From: Bathymodiolus brooksi
Lineage: Eukaryota; Mollusca; Bivalvia; Mytilida; Modiolidae
Length of the DNA stretch: 64,000 nt
Reading direction: 5' to 3'
Assembly: GCA_963680875.1 (NCBI GenBank)
Contig: OY804579.1
Location: forward strand, 29,993,804-30,057,803
The translations under genes were made by a program, and so were the position numbers. This document shows, piece by piece, positions 30,750 through 43,862 of the stretch. How positions within the stretch are numbered: position 1 is the stretch's first letter; each line of letters begins with the position of its first letter. The notes below the pieces were generated by a model. The model saw only the letters and a program-made list of their open reading frames with translations. It was not told the DNA's origin and did not search any database.

Positions 30750-32390
30750 TTGGTTTGTTTCTGATCAATGACTAACATAAGATAATGTGATAACGTAGAG
30801 AACTAACTTGGTTTGTTTCTGATCAATGACAAACATGAGATAATGTGATAACGTAGAGAACTAACTTGGTTTGTTTCTGATCAATGACTAACATAAGATA
30901 ATGTGATAACGTAGAGAATTAACTTGGTTTGTTTCTGATCAATGACAAACATGAGATAATGTGATAACATAGAGAATTAACTTGGTTTGTTTCTGATCAA
31001 TAACTAACATGAGATAATGTGATAACGTAGAGAAAATTAACTTGGTTTGTTTCTGATCAATAACTAACATGAGATAATGTGATAACATAGAGAACTAACT
31101 TGGTTTGTTTCTGATCAATAACTAACATGAGATAATGTGATAACATAGAGAACTAACTTGGTTTGTTTCTGATCAATAACTAACATGAGATAATGTGATA
31201 ACATACTAACTTGGTTTGTTTCTGATCAATGACTAACATGAGATAATGTGATAACATACTAACTTGGTTTGTTTCTGATCAATGACTAACATGAGATAAT
31301 GTGATAACATAGAGAACTAACTTGATTTGTTTCTGATCAATGACTAACATGAGATAATGTGATAACATAGAGAACTAACTTGGTTTGTTTCTGATCAATG
31401 ACTAACATAAGATAATGTGATAACGTAGAGAATTAACTTGGTTTGTTTCTGATCAATAACTAACATGAGATAATGTGATAACGTAGAGAACTAACTTGGT
31501 TTGTTTCTGATCAATAACTAACATGAGATAATGTGATAATATAGAGAACGAACTTGATTTGTTTCTGATCAATGACTAACATGAGATAATGTGATAACAT
31601 AGAGAACTAACTTGGTTTGTTTCTGATCAATGACTAACATAAGATAATGTGATAATGTAGAGAACTAACTTGGTTTGTTTCTCATCAATGACTAACATGA
31701 GATTATGTGATAACATAGAGAACTAACTTGGTTTGTTTCTGATCAATGACTAACATGAGATAATGTGATAACATACTAACTTGGTTTGTTTCTTATCAAT
31801 GACTAACATGAGATAATGTGATAACATAGAGAACTAACTTGGTTTGTTTCTGATCAATAACTAACATGAGATTATGTGATAACGTAGAGAACTAACTTGG
31901 TTTGTTTCTGATCAATGACTAACATGAGATAATGTGATAACGTAGAGAATTAACTTGGTTTGTTTCTGATCAATAACTAACATGAGATAATGTGATAACG
32001 TAGAGAACTAACTTGGTTTGTTTCTGATCAATAACTAACATGAGATAATGTGATAACGTAGAGAATTAACTTGGTTTGTTTCTGATCAATGACTAACATG
32101 AGATAATATGATAACATAGAGAACTAACTTGGTTTGTTTCTGATCAATAACTAACATGAGATTATGTGATAATGTAGAGAACTAACATGGTTTGTTTCTG
32201 ATCAATGACTAACATGAGATAATGTGATAACATAGAGAACTAACTTGATTTGTTTCTGATCAATGACTAACATGAGACAATGCGATAACATAGAGAACTA
32301 ACTTGGTTTGTTTCTGATCAATAACAAACATGAGATGTGATAACGTAGAGAATTAACTTGGTTTGATTCTGATCAATAACTAACATGAGA
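30750..32390. repeat. satA block with 53-bp deletion monomers, copy 2
   Basis: This matches the block at 9,100-10,800: cataagataatg at 30775 (partner 9131), agagaaaatt near 31032, aacatactaac units at about 31200-31790, and agacaatgcg at 32275. It replicates a 1.6-kb section over a distance of 21.6 kb within the same array. The following ~33.2-34.8 kb likewise resembles ~10.8-12.4 kb (rare tctgaacaatgac marker at 34045 and 11592). Confidence 0.75.
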
Positions 32391-35300
32391 TAATGTGATA
32401 ACGTAGAGAATTAACTTGGTTTGTTTCTGATCAATGATTAACATGAGATTATGTGATAACGTAGAGAACTAACTTGGTTTGTTTCTGATCAATGACTAAC
32501 ATGAGATAATGTGATAACGTAGAGAATTAACTTGGTTTGTTTCTGATCAATAACTAACATGAGATAATGTGATAACATAGAGAACTAACTTGGTTTGTTT
32601 CTGATCAATGACTAACATGAGATAATGTGATAACATAGAGAACTAACTTGGTTTGTTTCTGATCAATGACTAACATGAGATAATGTGATAACGTAGAGAA
32701 TTAACTTGGTTTGTTTCTGATCAATAACTAACATGAGATAATGTGATAACGTAGAGAACTAACTTGGTTTGTTTCTGATCAATAACTAACATGAGATAAT
32801 GTGATAACGTAGAGAATTAACTTGGTTTGTTTCTGATCAATGACTAACATGAGATAATATGATAACATAGAGAACTAACTTGGTTTGTTTCTGATCAATA
32901 ACTAACATGAGATTATGTGATAACGTAGAGAACTAACATGGTTTGTTTCTGATCAATGACTAACATGAGATAATGTGATAACATAGAGAACTAACTTGAT
33001 TTGTTTCTGATCAATGACTAACATGAGACAATGCGATAACATAGAGAACTAACTTGGTTTGTTTCTGATCAATAACAAACATGAGATGTGATAACGTAGA
33101 GAATTAACTTGGTTTGATTCTGATCAATAACTAACATGAGATAACGTGATAAAGTAGAGAACTAACTTGGTTTGTTTCTGATCAATAACAAACATGAGAT
33201 GTGATAACGTAGAGAATTAACTTGGTTTGATTCTGATCAATAACTAACATGAGATAATGTGATAACGTAGAGAACTAACTTGGTTTGTTTCTGATCAATA
33301 ACTAACATGAGATAATGTGATAACATAGAGAACTAACTTGGTTTGTTTCTGATCAATGACTAACATGAGATAATGTGATAACGTAGAGAATTAACTTGGT
33401 TTGTTTCTGATCAATAACTAACATGAGATAATGTGATAACGTAGAGAACTAACTTGGTTTGTTTCTGATCAATAACTAACATGAGATAATGTGATAACGT
33501 AGAGAATTAACTTGGTTTGTTTCTGATCAATAACTAACATGAGATAATGTGATAACGTAGAGAACTATCTTGGTTTGTTTCTGATCAATAACTAACATGA
33601 GATAATGTGATAACATAGAGAACTAACTTGGCTTGTTTCTGATCAATAACTAACATGAGATAATGTGATAACATAGAGAACTAACTTGGTTTGTTTCTGA
33701 TCAATGACTAACATGAGATAATGTGATAACGTAGAGAATTAATTTGGTTTGTTTCTGATCAATAACTAACATGAGATAATGTGATAACGTAGAGAATTAA
33801 CTTGGTTTGTTTCTGATCAATGATTAACATGAGATTATGTGATAACGTAGAGAACTAACTTGGTTTGTTTCTGATCAATGACTAACATGAGATAATGTGA
33901 TAACGTAGAGAATTAACTTGGTTTGTTTCTGATCAATAACTAACATGAGATAATGTGATAACATAGAGAACTAACTTGGTTTGTTTCTGATCAATGACTA
34001 ACATGAGATAATGTGATAACATAGAGAACTAACTTGGCTTGTTTCTGAACAATGACTAACATGAGATAATGTGATAACATAGAGAACTGACTTGGTTTGT
34101 TTCTGATCAATAACTAACATGAGATAACGTGATAACATAGAGAACTAACTTGGTTTGTTTCTGATCAATAACAAACATGAGATGTGATAACATAGAGAAC
34201 TAACTTGGTTTGTTTCTCATCAATAACTAACATCAGATAATGTGATAACATAGAGAACTAACTTGGTTTGTTTCTGATCAATAACTAACATGAGATGTGA
34301 TAACGTAAAGAACTAACTTGGTTTGTTTCTGATCAATAACTAACATGAGATAATGTGATAACGTAGAGAACTAACTTGGTTTGTTTCTGATCAATGACTA
34401 ACATGAGATAATGTGATAACGTAGAGAATTAACTTGGTTTGTTTCTGATCAATAACTAACATGAGATAATGTGATAACGTAGAGAACTATCTTGGTTTGT
34501 TTCTGATCAATAACTAACATGAGATAATGTGATAACATAGAGAACTAACTTGGCTTGTTTCTGATCAATAACTAACATGAGATAATGTGATAACGTAGAG
34601 AACTAACTTGGCTTGTTTCTGATCAATAACTAACATGAGATAATGTGATAACATAGAGAACTAACTTGGCTTGTTTCTGATCAATAACTAACATGAGATA
34701 ATGTGATAACATAGAGAACTAACTTGGCTTGTTTCTGATCAATAACTAAGATAAGATAATGTGATAACATAGAGAACTAACTTGGTTTGTTTCTGATCAA
34801 TAACTAACATGAGATAATGTGATAACATAGAGAACTAACTTGGCTTGTTTCTGATCAATAACTAACATGAGATAATGTGATAACGTAGAGAATTAACTTG
34901 GTTTGTTTCTGATCAATAACTAACATGAGATAATGTGATAACATAGAGAACTAACTTGGTTTGTTTCTGATCAATGACTAACATGAGATAACATGATAAC
35001 ATAGAGAACTAACTTGGTTTGTTTCTGATCAATAACAAACATGAGATGTGATAACATAGAGAACTAACTTGGTTTGTTTCTCATCAATAACTAACATCAG
35101 ATAATGTGATAACATAGAGAACTAACTTGGTTTGTTTCTGATCAATAACTAACATGAGATGTGATAACGTAGAGAACTAACTTGGTTTGTTTCTGATCAA
35201 TAACTAACATGAGATAATGTGATAACGTAGAGAACTAACTTGGTTTGTTTCTGATCAATGACTAACATGAGATAATGTGATAACGTAGATAATTAACTTG

Positions 35301-38300
35301 GTTTGTTTCTGATCAATAACTAACATGAGATAATGTGATAACGTAGAGAACTATCTTGGTTTGTTTCTGATCAATAACTAACATGAGATAATGTGATAAC
35401 ATAGAGAACTAACTTGGCTTGTTTCTGATCAATAACTAACATGAGATAATGTGATAACGTAGAGAACTAACTTGGCTTGTTTCTGATCAATAACTAACAT
35501 GAGATAATGTGATAACATAGAGAACTAACTTGGCTTGTTTCTGATCAATAACTAACATGAGATAATGTGATAACATAGAGAACTAACTTGGCTTGTTTCT
35601 GATCAATAACTAAGATAAGATAATGTGATAACATAGAGAACTAACTTGGTTTGTTTCTGATCAATAACTAACATGAGATAATGTGATAACATAGAGAACT
35701 AACTTGGCTTGTTTCTGATCAATAACTAACATGAGATAATGTGATAACGTAGAGAATTAACTTGGTTTGTTTCTGATCAATAACTAACATGAGATAATGT
35801 GATAACATAGAGAACTAACTTGGTTTGTTTCTGATCAATGACTAACATGAGATAATGTGATAACATAGAGAACTAACTTGGTTTGTTTCTGATCAATAAC
35901 TAACATGAGATAATGTGATAACATAGAGAACTAACTTGGTTTGTTTCTGATCAATAACTAACATGAGATAATGTGATAACATAGAGAACTAACTTGGTTT
36001 GTTTCTGATCAATGACTAACATGAGATAATGTGATAACATAGAGAACTAACTTGGTTTGTTTTTGATCAATAACTAACATGAGATTATGTGATAACGTAG
36101 AGAACTAACATGGTTTGTTTCTGATCAATGACTAACATGAGATAATGTGATAACATAGAGAACTAACTTGATTTGTTTCTGATCAATGACTAACATGAGA
36201 CAATGCGATAACATAGAGAACTAACTTGGTTTGTTTCTGATCAATAACAAACATGAGATGTGATAACGTAGAGAATTAACTTGGTTTGATTCTGATCAAT
36301 AACTAACATGAGATAACGTGATAACGTAGAGAACTAACTTGGTTTGTTTCTGATCAATAACTAACATGAGATAATGTGATAACATAGAGAACTAACTTGG
36401 TTTGTTTCTGATCAATGACTAACATGAGATAATGTGATAACGTAGAGAATTAACTTGGTTTGTTTCTGATCAATAACTAACATGAGATAATGTGATAACG
36501 TAGAGAACTAACTTGGTTTGTTTCTGATCAATAACTAACATGAGATAATGTGATAACGTAGAGAATTAACTTGGTTTGTTTCTGATCAATAACTAACATG
36601 AGATAATGTGATAACGTAGAGAACTATCTTGGTTTGTTTCTGATCAATAACTAACATGAGATAATGTGATAACATAGAGAACTAAATTGGCTTGTTTCTG
36701 ATCAATAACTAACATGAGATAATGTGATAACATAGAGAACTAACTTGGCTTGTTTCTGATCAATAACTAAGATAAGATAATGTGATAACATAGAGAACTA
36801 ACTTGGTTTGTTTCTGATCAATAACTAACATGAGATAATGTGATAACATAGAGAACTAACTTGGCTTGTTTCTGATCAATAACTAACATGAGATAATGTG
36901 ATAACGTAGAGAATTAACTTGGTTTGTTTCTGATCAATAACTAACATGAGATAATGTGATAACATAGAGAACTAACTTGGTTTGTTTCTGATCAATGACT
37001 AACATGAGATAATGTGATAACATAGAGAACTAACTTGGTTTGTTTCTGATCAATAACTAACATGAGATAATGTGATAACATAGAGAACTAACTTGGTTTG
37101 TTTCTGATCAATAACTAACATGAGATAATGTGATAACATAGAGAACTAACTTGGTTTGTTTCTGATCAATGACTAACATGAGATAATGTGATAACATAGA
37201 GAACTAACTTGGTTTGTTTCTGATCAATAACTAACATGAGATAATGTGATAACGTAGAGAACTAACTTGGTTTGTTTCTGATCAATAACAAACATGAGAT
37301 GTGATAACGTAGAGAATTAACTTGGTTTGTTTCTGATCAATAACTAACATGAGATAACGTGATAACGTAGAGAACTAACTTGGTTTGTTTCTGATCAATA
37401 ACTAACATGAGATAATGTGATAACGTAGAGAATTAACTTGGTTTGTTTCTGCAAACATGAGATAATGTGATAACATAGAGAATTAACTTGGTTTGTTTCT
37501 GATCAATGACTAACATGAGATAATGTGATAACGTAGAGAATTAACTTGGTTTGTTTCTGATCAATAACTAACATGAGATAATGTGATAACGTAGAGAACT
37601 AACTTGGTTTGTTTCTGATCAATAACTAACATGAGATAATGTGATAACGTAGAGAATTAACTTGGTTTGTTTCTGATCAATAACTAACATGAGATAATGT
37701 GATAACATAGAGAACTAACTTGGTTTGTTTCTGATCAATGACTAACATGAGATAATGTGATAACGTAGAGAATTAACTTGGTTTGTTTCTGATCAATAAC
37801 TAACATGAGATAATGTGATAACGTAGAGAATTAACTTGGTTTGTTTCTGATCAATGACTAACATGAGATTATGTGATAACGTAGAGAACTAACTTGGTTT
37901 GTTTCTGATCAATGACTAACATGAGATAATGTGATAACGTAGAGAACTAACTTGGTTTGTTTCTGATCAATGACTAACATGAGATAACGTGATAACATAG
38001 AGAACTAACTTGGTTTGTTTCTGATCAATAACTAACATGAGATAATGTGATAACGTAGAGAACTAACATGGTTTGTTTCTGATCAATAACTAACATGAGA
38101 TAACATGATAACATAGAGAACTAGCTTGGTTTGTTTCTGATCAATAACTAACATGAGATAACGTGATAACATAGAGAACTAACTTGGTTTGTTTCTGATC
38201 AATAACTAACATGAGATAATGTGATAACGTAGAGAACTAACTTGGTTTGTTTCTGATCAATGACTAACATGAGATAATGTGATAACGTAGAGAATTAACT

Positions 38301-41300
38301 TGGTTTGTTTCTGATCAATAACTAACATGAGATAATGTGATAACATAGAGAACTAACTTGGTTTGTTTCTGATCAATAACTAACATGAGATAATGTGATA
38401 ACGTAGAGAACTAACTTGGTTTGTTTCTGATCAATAACAAACATGAGATGTGATAACGTAGAGAATTAACTTGGTTTGTTTCTGATCAATAACTAACATG
38501 AGATAACGTGATAACGTAGAGAACTAACTTGGTTTGTTTCTGATCAATAACTAACATGAGATAATGTGATAACGTAGGGAATTAACTTGGTTTGTTTCTG
38601 ATCAATAACTAACATGAGATAATGTGATAACGTAGAGAACTAACTTGGTTTGTTTCTGATCAATAACTAACATGAGATAATGTGATAACGTAGAGAATTA
38701 ACTTGGTTTGTTTCTGATCAATAACTAACATGAGATAATGTGATAACGTAGAGAACTATCTTGGTTTGTTTCTGATCAATAACTAACATGAGATAATGTG
38801 ATAACATAGAGAACTAACTTGGCTTGTTTCTGATCAATAACTAACATGAGATAATGTGATAACATAGAGAACTAACTTGGCTTGTTTCTGATCAATAACT
38901 AAGATAAGATAATGTGATAACATAGAGAACTAACTTGGTTTGTTTCTGATCAATAACTAACATGAGATAATGTGATAACATAGAGAACTAACTTGGCTTG
39001 TTTCTGATCAATAACTAACATGAGATAATGTGATAACGTAGAGAATTAACTTGGTTTGTTTCTGATCAATAACTAACATGAGATAATGTGATAACATAGA
39101 GAACTAACTTGGTTTGTTTCTGATCAATGACTAACATGAGATAATGTGATAACATAGAGAACTAACTTGGTTTGTTTCTGATCAATAACTAACATGAGAT
39201 AATGTGATAACATAGAGAACTAACTTGGTTTGTTTCTGATCAATAACTAACATGAGATAATGTGATAACATAGAGAACTAACTTGGTTTGTTTCTGATCA
39301 ATGACTAACATGAGATAATGTGATAACATAGAGAACTAACTTGGTTTGTTTCTGATCAATAACTAACATGAGATAATGTGATAACGTAGAGAACTAACTT
39401 GGTTTGTTTCTGATCAATAACAAACATGAGATGTGATAACGTAGAGAATTAACTTGGTTTGTTTCTGATCAATAACTAACATGAGATAACGTGATAACGT
39501 AGAGAACTAACTTGGTTTGTTTCTGATCAATAACTAACATGAGATAATGTGATAACGTAGAGAATTAACTTGGTTTGTTTCTGCAAACATGAGATAATGT
39601 GATAACATAGAGAATTAACTTGGTTTGTTTCTGATCAATGACTAACATGAGATAATGTGATAACGTAGAGAATTAACTTGGTTTGTTTCTGATCAATAAC
39701 TAACATGAGATAATGTGATAACATAGAGAACTAACTTGGTTTGTTTCTGATCAATGACTAACATGAGATAATGTGATAACGTAGAGAATTAACTTGGTTT
39801 GTTTCTGATCAATAACTAACATGAGATAATGTGATAACGTAGAGAATTAACTTGGTTTGTTTCTGATCAATGACTAACATGAGATTATGTGATAACGTAG
39901 AGAACTAACTTGGTTTGTTTCTGATCAATGACTAACATGAGATAATGTGATAACGTAGAGAACTAACTTGGTTTGTTTCTGATCAATGACTAACATGAGA
40001 TAACGTGATAACATAGAGAACTAACTTGGTTTGTTTCTGATCAATAACTAACATGAGATAATGTGATAACGTAGAGAACTAACATGGTTTGTTTCTGATC
40101 AATAACTAACATGAGATAACATGATAACATAGAGAACTAGCTTGGTTTGTTTCTGATCAATAACTAACATGAGATAACGTGATAACATAGAGAACTAACT
40201 TGGTTTGTTTCTGATCAATAACTAACATGAGATAATGTGATAACGTAGAGAACTAACTTGGTTTGTTTCTGATCAATGACTAACATGAGATAATGTGATA
40301 ACGTAGAGAATTAACTTGGTTTGTTTCTGATCAATAACTAACATGAGATAATGTGATAACATAGAGAACTAACTTGGTTTGTTTCTGATCAATGACTAAC
40401 ATGAGATAATGTGATAACGTAGAGAACTAACTTGGTTTGTTTCTGATCAATAACAAACATGAGATGTGATAACGTAGAGAATTAACTTGGTTTGTTTCTG
40501 ATCAATAACTAACATGAGATAACGTGATAACGTAGAGAACTAACTTGGTTTGTTTCTGATCAATAACTAACATGAGATAATGTGATAACGTAGGGAATTA
40601 ACTTGGTTTGTTTCTGATCAATAACTAACATGAGATAATGTGATAACGTAGAGAACTAACTTGGTTTGTTTCTGATCAATAACTAACATGAGATAATGTG
40701 ATAACGTAGAGAACTAACTTGGTTTGTTTCTGATCAATAACTAACATGAGATAACGTGATAACGTAGAGAACTAACTTGGTTTGTTTCTGATCAATAACT
40801 AACATGAGATAATGTGATAACATAGAGAACTAACTTGGTTTGTTTCTGATCAATGACTAACATGAGATAATGTGATAACGTAGAGAATTAACTTGGTTTG
40901 TTTCTGATCAATAACTAACATGAGATAATGTGATAACGTAGAGAATTAACTTGGTTTGTTTCTGATCAATGACTAACATGAGATTATGTGATAACGTAGA
41001 GAACTAACTTGGTTTGTTTCTGATCAATGACTAACATGAGATAATGTGATAACGTAGAGAACTAACTTGGTTTGTTTCTGATCAATGACTAACATGAGAT
41101 AACGTGATAACATAGAGAACTAACTTGGTTTGTTTCTGATCAATAACTAACATGAGATAATGTGATAACGTAGAGAACTAACTTGGTTTGTTTCTGATCA
41201 ATGACTAACATGAGATAACATGATAACATAGAGAACTAGCTTGGTTTGTTTCTGATCAATAACTAACATGAGATAACACGATAACATAGAGAACTAACTT

Positions 41301-41577
41301 GGTTTGTTTCTGATCAATAACTAACATGAGATAATGTGATAACGTAGAGAACTAACTTGGTTTGTTTCTGATCAATGACTAACATGAGATAATGTGATAA
41401 CGTAGAGAATTAACTTGGTTTGTTTCTGATCAATAACTAACATGAGATAACGTGATAACATAGAGAACTAACTTGGTTTGTTTCTGATCAATGACTAACA
41501 TGAGATAATGTGATAACATAGAGAACTGACTTGGTTTGTTTCTGATCAATGATTAACATGAGATAATGTGATAACAT

Positions 41578-42578
41578 AGAGAACTAACTTGGTTTGTTTC
41601 TGATCAATGACTAACATGAGATAATGTGATAACATAGAGAACTGACTTGGTTTGTTTCTGATCAATAACTAACATGAGATAACGTGATAACATAGAGAAC
41701 TAACTTGGGTTTGTTTCTGATCAATAAATAACATGAGATAATGTGATAACGTAGAGAACTAACTTGGTTTGTTTCTGATCAATAACAAACATGAGATGTG
41801 ATAACGTAGAGAACTAACTTGGTTTGTTTCTGATCAATAACTAACATGAGATAATGTGATAACATAGAGAACTAACTTGGTTTGTTTCTGATCAATAACT
41901 AACATGAGATGTGATAACGTAGAGAATTAACTTGGTTTGTTTCTGATCAATAACTAACATGAGATAATGTGATAACATAGAGAACTAACTTGGTTTGTTT
42001 CTGATCAATGACTAACATGAGATAATGTGATAACGTAGAGAATTAACTTGGTTTGTTTCTGATCAATAACTAACATCAGATAATGTGATAACATAGAAAA
42101 CTAACTTGGTTTGTTTCTGATCAATAACTAACATGAGATAATGTGATAACATAGAGAACTAACTTGGTTTGTTTCTGATCAATAACTAACATGAGATAAT
42201 GTGATAACGTAGAGAACTAACTTGGTTTGTTTCTGATCAATAACTAACATAAGATAATGTGATAACATAGAGAACTAACTTGGTTTGTTTCTGATCAATG
42301 ACTAACATGAGATAATGTGATAACATAGAGAACTAACTTGGCTTGTTTCTGATCAATAACTAACATGAGATAATGTGATAACGTAGAGAATTAACTTGGT
42401 TTGTTTCTGATCAATAACTAACATGAGATAATGTGATAACATAGAGAATTAACTTGGTTTGTTTCTGATCAATGACTAACATAAGATAATGTGATAACGT
42501 AGAGAACTAACTTGGTTTGTTTCTGATCAATGACAAACATGAGATAATGTGATAACGTAGGGAATTAACTTGGTTTGT
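41578..42578. repeat. satA long-range block, copy 2 (near the right end of the array)
   Basis: This is the partner of 8,230-9,230 at +33,348 bp. After it come 53-bp deletion monomers again (about 42848 and 42900). The block type that characterises 9.1-10.8 kb and 30.7-32.4 kb is therefore present a third time, in shortened form, next to the array boundary. Confidence 0.72.
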
Positions 42579-43336
42579 TTCTGATCAATGACAAAATGAG
42601 ATAATGTGATAACATAGAGAACTAACTTGGTTTTTTTCTGATCAATAACTAACATGAGATAATGTGATAACGTAGAGAACTAACTTGGTTTGTTTCTGAT
42701 CAATAACTAACATGAGATAATGTGATAACATAGAGAACTAACTTGGTTTGTTTCTGATCAATAACTAACATGAGATAATGTGATAACATAGAGAACTAAC
42801 TTGGTTTGTTTCTGATCAATAACTAACATGAGATAATGTGATAACATACTAACTTGGTTTGTTTCTGATCAATGACTAACATGAGATAATGTGATAACAT
42901 ACTAACTTGGTTTGTTTCTTATCAATGACTAACATGAGATAATGTGATAACATAGAGAACTAACTTGATTTGTTTCTGATCAATGACTAACATGAGATAA
43001 TGTGATAACATAGAGAACTAACTTGGTTTGTTTCTGATCAATGACTAACATAAGATAATGTGATAACGTAGAGAACTAACTTGGCTTGTTTCTGATCAAT
43101 AACTAACATGAGATAATGTGATAACGTAGAGAACTAACTTGGTTTGTTTCTGATCAATGACTAACATGAGATAATGTGATAACATAGAGAACTAACTTGG
43201 CTTGTTTCTGATCAATAACTAACATGAGATAATGTGATAACATAGAGAACTAACTTGGCTTGTTTCTGATCAATGACTAACATAAGATAATGTGATAACG
43301 TAGAGAACTAACTTGGTTTGTTTCTGATCAATAACT

Positions 43337-43504
43337 GCTGCTGCTATCTTAACAAACTGCTGGTGAACTAATTCAACTTTCTGACTGCTACCCCATCTAA
43401 ATGGTACACCATGTCTGGCAACATCATTTAATGACCCTCCAGGAACTAGTTCTAAGTTGTCCTTCATTCCAGAGATGTTGTTCAAATCAAACTCGGATAA
43501 AGCT
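43337..43504 (-). CDS. Coding exon of a helical-repeat protein gene; 3' end meets satA
   Basis: On the minus strand a T-rich tract ending in tttttgtacag (AG at 43505-43506) precedes an open frame starting at 43504. The frame begins with the last base of a split Arg codon and reads ALSEFDLNNISG, then DNLELVPGG, then GVPFRWGSSQ and ELVHQQFVKIAAA, about 55 residues. Codon-like composition and higher GC than the surroundings support real coding. There is no ATG at the exon start, so this is an internal exon. Its phase matches the exon at 45489-45628, giving ...INYV-R-ALSEF.... The wording (ALS-F, then LEL-PG) faintly recalls the FAT region of SMG1, the PIKK kinase of nonsense-mediated decay, but this is memory-based. 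The exon enters satA at 43336 with no GT at the edge. Read on, it adds VIDQKQTK and stops at TGA 43270-43272. Possible donors are the internal GTTAAG near 43355 or the GTTAGT inside the first satA unit; alternatively the exon is truncated. Confidence 0.7.
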
Positions 43505-43535
43505 CTGTACAAAAATTAAATTAAAAAACTTTGTT
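43505..43535 (-). other. 3' splice acceptor for the 43337-43504 exon
   Basis: Read on the minus strand, an extended T-rich run (gttttttaatttaattttt) leads into gtacag, followed by the exon. The AG is at 43505-43506. A second AG two bases downstream (43503-43504) would shift the frame and break the phase match with the upstream exon, so the first is preferred. Confidence 0.7.
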
Positions 43536-43862
43536 TTTCTACGTAAACATAATTATTGTAAATTGTATATTCTTCTGAGAAAAAACATAAATACCAGTAC
43601 CTTATCCTGGTTTCGTTACTATAAAAAATTATAATAGAAGAAATTACATACCGAGGTATTTTTCAAAAAATCTTTCCTTGATCTGAAAAGTGTGAATATA
43701 ATTGTATATTTTGAAAATCAAGGCAAGCAATCCCTACTGAGAAACATTCTGTATTTGTCGTTTCTTTTTTTTAGAAGTTTGAGGTTTGACAGGAGTTTGT
43801 TTGTACTGTTGTAAATTGCTTAAATAATTGTGTAATCAATTACAGCTTTTCATTTTCAATTA

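Larger units (their letters stand above)
1..43336. repeat. 58-bp satellite array (satA), ~750 tandem units, open at left edge
   Basis: The sequence is a head-to-tail array with a 58-bp period; bases 1-58 are a representative unit. Within a unit, TGATCA lies at 12-17, AGATAA at 30-35 and TGATAA at 38-43. GC is about 29%. Most units differ only at a few recurrent positions: 4 (T/C), 20 (A/G), 36 (T/C), 45 (A/G) and 53 (C/T). Short-deletion classes recur: a 55-bp unit reading gagatgtgataac, a 50-bp unit reading tttctgcaaacatgag, a 50-bp unit reading gataatgtagag, and a 53-bp unit reading aacatactaac. Stops occur in all frames, and because 58 is not a multiple of three no long reading frame forms. 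No unrelated insertion was seen in 43 kb. The array ends at 43336, where the unit breaks after 'ataact' and exon sequence starts. It continues past the left edge. I know of no function; it is a classical satellite by structure. Confidence 0.97.

Noticed and set aside
1..43336. CRISPR array
   Set aside because: No alternation of constant repeats and unique spacers: the whole 58-bp unit repeats, and the context is eukaryotic with spliced exons.
1..43336. Centromeric satellite with CENP-B box
   Set aside because: No sequence resembling the CENP-B box was seen in the unit. Centromere location cannot be judged from sequence alone.
43505..43512. Translation start for the 43337-43504 exon at 43512
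   Set aside because: The codon there is TTG and lies in the polypyrimidine/acceptor sequence; the segment is an internal exon, not a start.
43401..43634. 77-codon plus-strand frame
   Set aside because: Antisense shadow of the exon at 43337-43504.
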